This document shows, piece after piece, positions 63,601 to 64,000 of a stretch of DNA of 64,000 nt. Below the pieces are notes generated by a model that worked only from the letters and a program-made list of their open reading frames with translations, searched no databases and had not been told where the DNA came from. The DNA is from ASV31 sp965229765. Its GTDB lineage: Bacteria; Pseudomonadota; Alphaproteobacteria; Rhodobacterales; Rhodobacteraceae. Both the position numbers and the translations under genes were made by a program. Numbering within the stretch: the first letter of the stretch is position 1; every line of letters starts with the position of its first letter. The stretch covers positions 558,001-622,000 of the forward strand of contig CBDDJT010000004.1 of the NCBI GenBank assembly GCA_965229765.1, read 5' to 3'.

Positions 63601-64000
63601 GGCCAGTTGCCCGGCATGAAGGTGACCAAGCTGATCGCGCGGCTGCGGCATTCGACGCCGGGCGTGACGCTGATCTCGCCGCCGCCGCACCACGACATCT
63701 ATTCGATCGAGGACCTTGCGCAGCTGATCTATGACCTGAAACAGATCAACCCGCGCTGCAAGGTGACGGTCAAGCTGGTGGCGGCCAGCGGCGTCGGCAC
63801 GATCGCGGCGGGCGTGGCCAAGGCCAAGGCCGACGTGATCCTGATCTCGGGCCACAACGGAGGCACCGGGGCCAGCCCCGCGACCAGCATCAAGTATGCC
63901 GGCCTGCCGTGGGAGATGGGCCTGACAGAGGCGCATCAGGTTCTGGCGATGAATAACCTGCGGGGCCGTGTGACGCTTCGGACCGATGGCGGGCTGCGCA
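60685..64000 (+). CDS. gltB: Glutamate synthase large subunit, partial (C-terminus beyond window)
   Basis: The first 1105 codons of GOGAT alpha are present. The mature N-terminal nucleophile is Cys34 (ASCGVGL), after a 33-residue propeptide that is removed. The glutaminase domain has HQRYSTNTFPQWWLAQPFRMLAHNGEINT (key parts HQRYSTNTFP and HNGEINT). The central domain follows, and then the FMN-binding synthase domain begins (SLGALSPEAH, SDSGEGGEDP, GQLPGMKV, HNGGTGASPAT). Ammonia made from glutamine is channelled to 2-oxoglutarate, with reducing power from GltD. Confidence 0.97.
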   Translation, partial: MTKYDAEWVAREEAKRAYMAEHGLYRPEDEHASCGVGLVVSIDGSRSRKVVEHGIDALKAVWHRGAVDADGKTGDGAGIHVQIPVAFFHDQITRTGHNPRPGEMLAVGQVFLPRTDFGAQETCRTIIETEVLRMGYYIYGWRHVPVNIDVLGEKANATRPEIEQILISNSKGADEDTFERELYVIRRRIEKAAAAAQVPTLYLASLSCRSIIYKGMMLAEQVAEFYPDLQDERFESAFAIYHQRYSTNTFPQWWLAQPFRMLAHNGEINTLKGNINWMKSHEIRMASGAFGDMAEDIKPIIAQGSSDSAALDAVFEVLVRAGRSAPMAKTMLVPESWSKQARELPEAWRDMYSYCNAVMEPWDGPAALAMTDGRWVCAGLDRNGLRPMRYVVTGDGLVIAGSEAGMVPTDEATAVEKGALGPGQMLAVDMAAGKLFHDTEIKDKLAAAQSFGEWVGKINELDDELDQVVETPLFTGAELRKRQIAAGYSIEELEQVLAPMAEDAKEVVASMGDDTPSAVLSEKYRPLSHFFRQNFSQVTNPPIDSLREHRVMSLKTRFGNLKNVLDEDSSQTEIIVLESPFVANAQFDRLMEVFDNSMVEIDCTFALDGGARALSEGLARIRAEAEDAVRSGAGHLVLTDQHQGPDRVPMPMILATSAVHSWLTRKGLRTFCSVAVRSAECIDPHYFAVLIGCGATVVNAYLAEDSLADRIERGLLDGPLTETVARYRTAVDQGLLKIMSKMGISVVSSYRGGLNFEAVGLSRAMVAEYFPGMPSRISGIGVSGIQKKLVEVHARGWRGGADVLPIGGFYKARRSGETHAWDAQGMHLLQAACDRASYEMWKQFSAKMRAMPPIHLRDLLDFKPLGAPVPLDEVESITSIRKRFVTPGMSLGALSPEAHKTLNVAMNRIGAKSDSGEGGEDPAHFTPESNGDNPSAKIKQVASGRFGVTAEYLNHCEELEIKVAQGAKPGEGGQLPGMKVTKLIARLRHSTPGVTLISPPPHHDIYSIEDLAQLIYDLKQINPRCKVTVKLVAASGVGTIAAGVAKAKADVILISGHNGGTGASPATSIKYAGLPWEMGLTEAHQVLAMNNLRGRVTLRTDGGLR

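Overview
The window is GC-rich and dense with genes, and its housekeeping genes and gene order (rimP-nusA-ylxR-infB; lptB-hpf-ptsN; radC; dnaK-dnaJ with an alphaproteobacterial heat-shock promoter; ArgJ; UbiG) point to an alphaproteobacterium of the Rhodobacterales (Roseobacter-type). This is judged from protein sequence and gene order alone; no database search was possible.

Positions 1-17,700 form an accessory catabolic island. A Rieske oxygenase of the phthalate-dioxygenase type (7528-8814), its ferredoxin-flavin reductase (2591-3586), two paralogues of the 4,5-dihydroxyphthalate decarboxylase family, two class II aldolase/adducin-fold proteins, a bicupin, two overlapping single-cupin genes, a PanB-like lyase, a 3-hydroxyisobutyrate-dehydrogenase-type enzyme, a shikimate-dehydrogenase-like enzyme and an alpha/beta hydrolase with a cysteine nucleophile look like a complete but unassigned route for an aromatic carboxylate. 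Woven into the same operons is a metal-handling set: an EutA-like ASKHA protein with a long His tail and no ethanolamine ammonia-lyase beside it, a NicO-type Ni/Co permease with a His-rich loop, a small His-tailed protein, and two half-size permeases. An IclR-family regulator sits inside. Four promoter regions carry one three-half-site operator, GTTCC-N7-RGAMC-N3-GKTCS-A, which ties the island into one predicted regulon. This is the most interesting content of the window.

Positions 17,700-30,000 are mostly core genes: ubiG, a proline iminopeptidase, a Tat-exported peptide-binding protein, then rimP-nusA-ylxR-infB behind a promoter and a leader terminator that suggests attenuation, then mutT, argJ and a parvulin isomerase. 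secA follows at 29,669. Positions 32,480-36,415 hold three envelope genes (Wzz-like, a secreted unknown, and a PstS-like/OmpA fusion). radC, dnaJ and dnaK (sigma-32 promoter) and alkB follow.

Positions 41,176-52,397 are a surface-polysaccharide region: an ABC-2 export permease, cysQ, a CMP-KDO synthetase, galU, galE, four glycosyltransferases and a two-domain sulfotransferase. The product is probably a sulfated glycan, with CysQ clearing the PAP by-product. Positions 52,399-55,639 are ptsN, hpf, lptB, lptA and an RNase D-like gene, with no room for lptC. Then come tRNA-Leu(CAG), an NDUFA9-like protein, uppP and the glutamate synthase locus (gltD, two inserted genes, and gltB running off the right edge). 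Two 11-bp-period repeat arrays sit in spacers between co-directional genes, at 15.3 kb and 59.4 kb.
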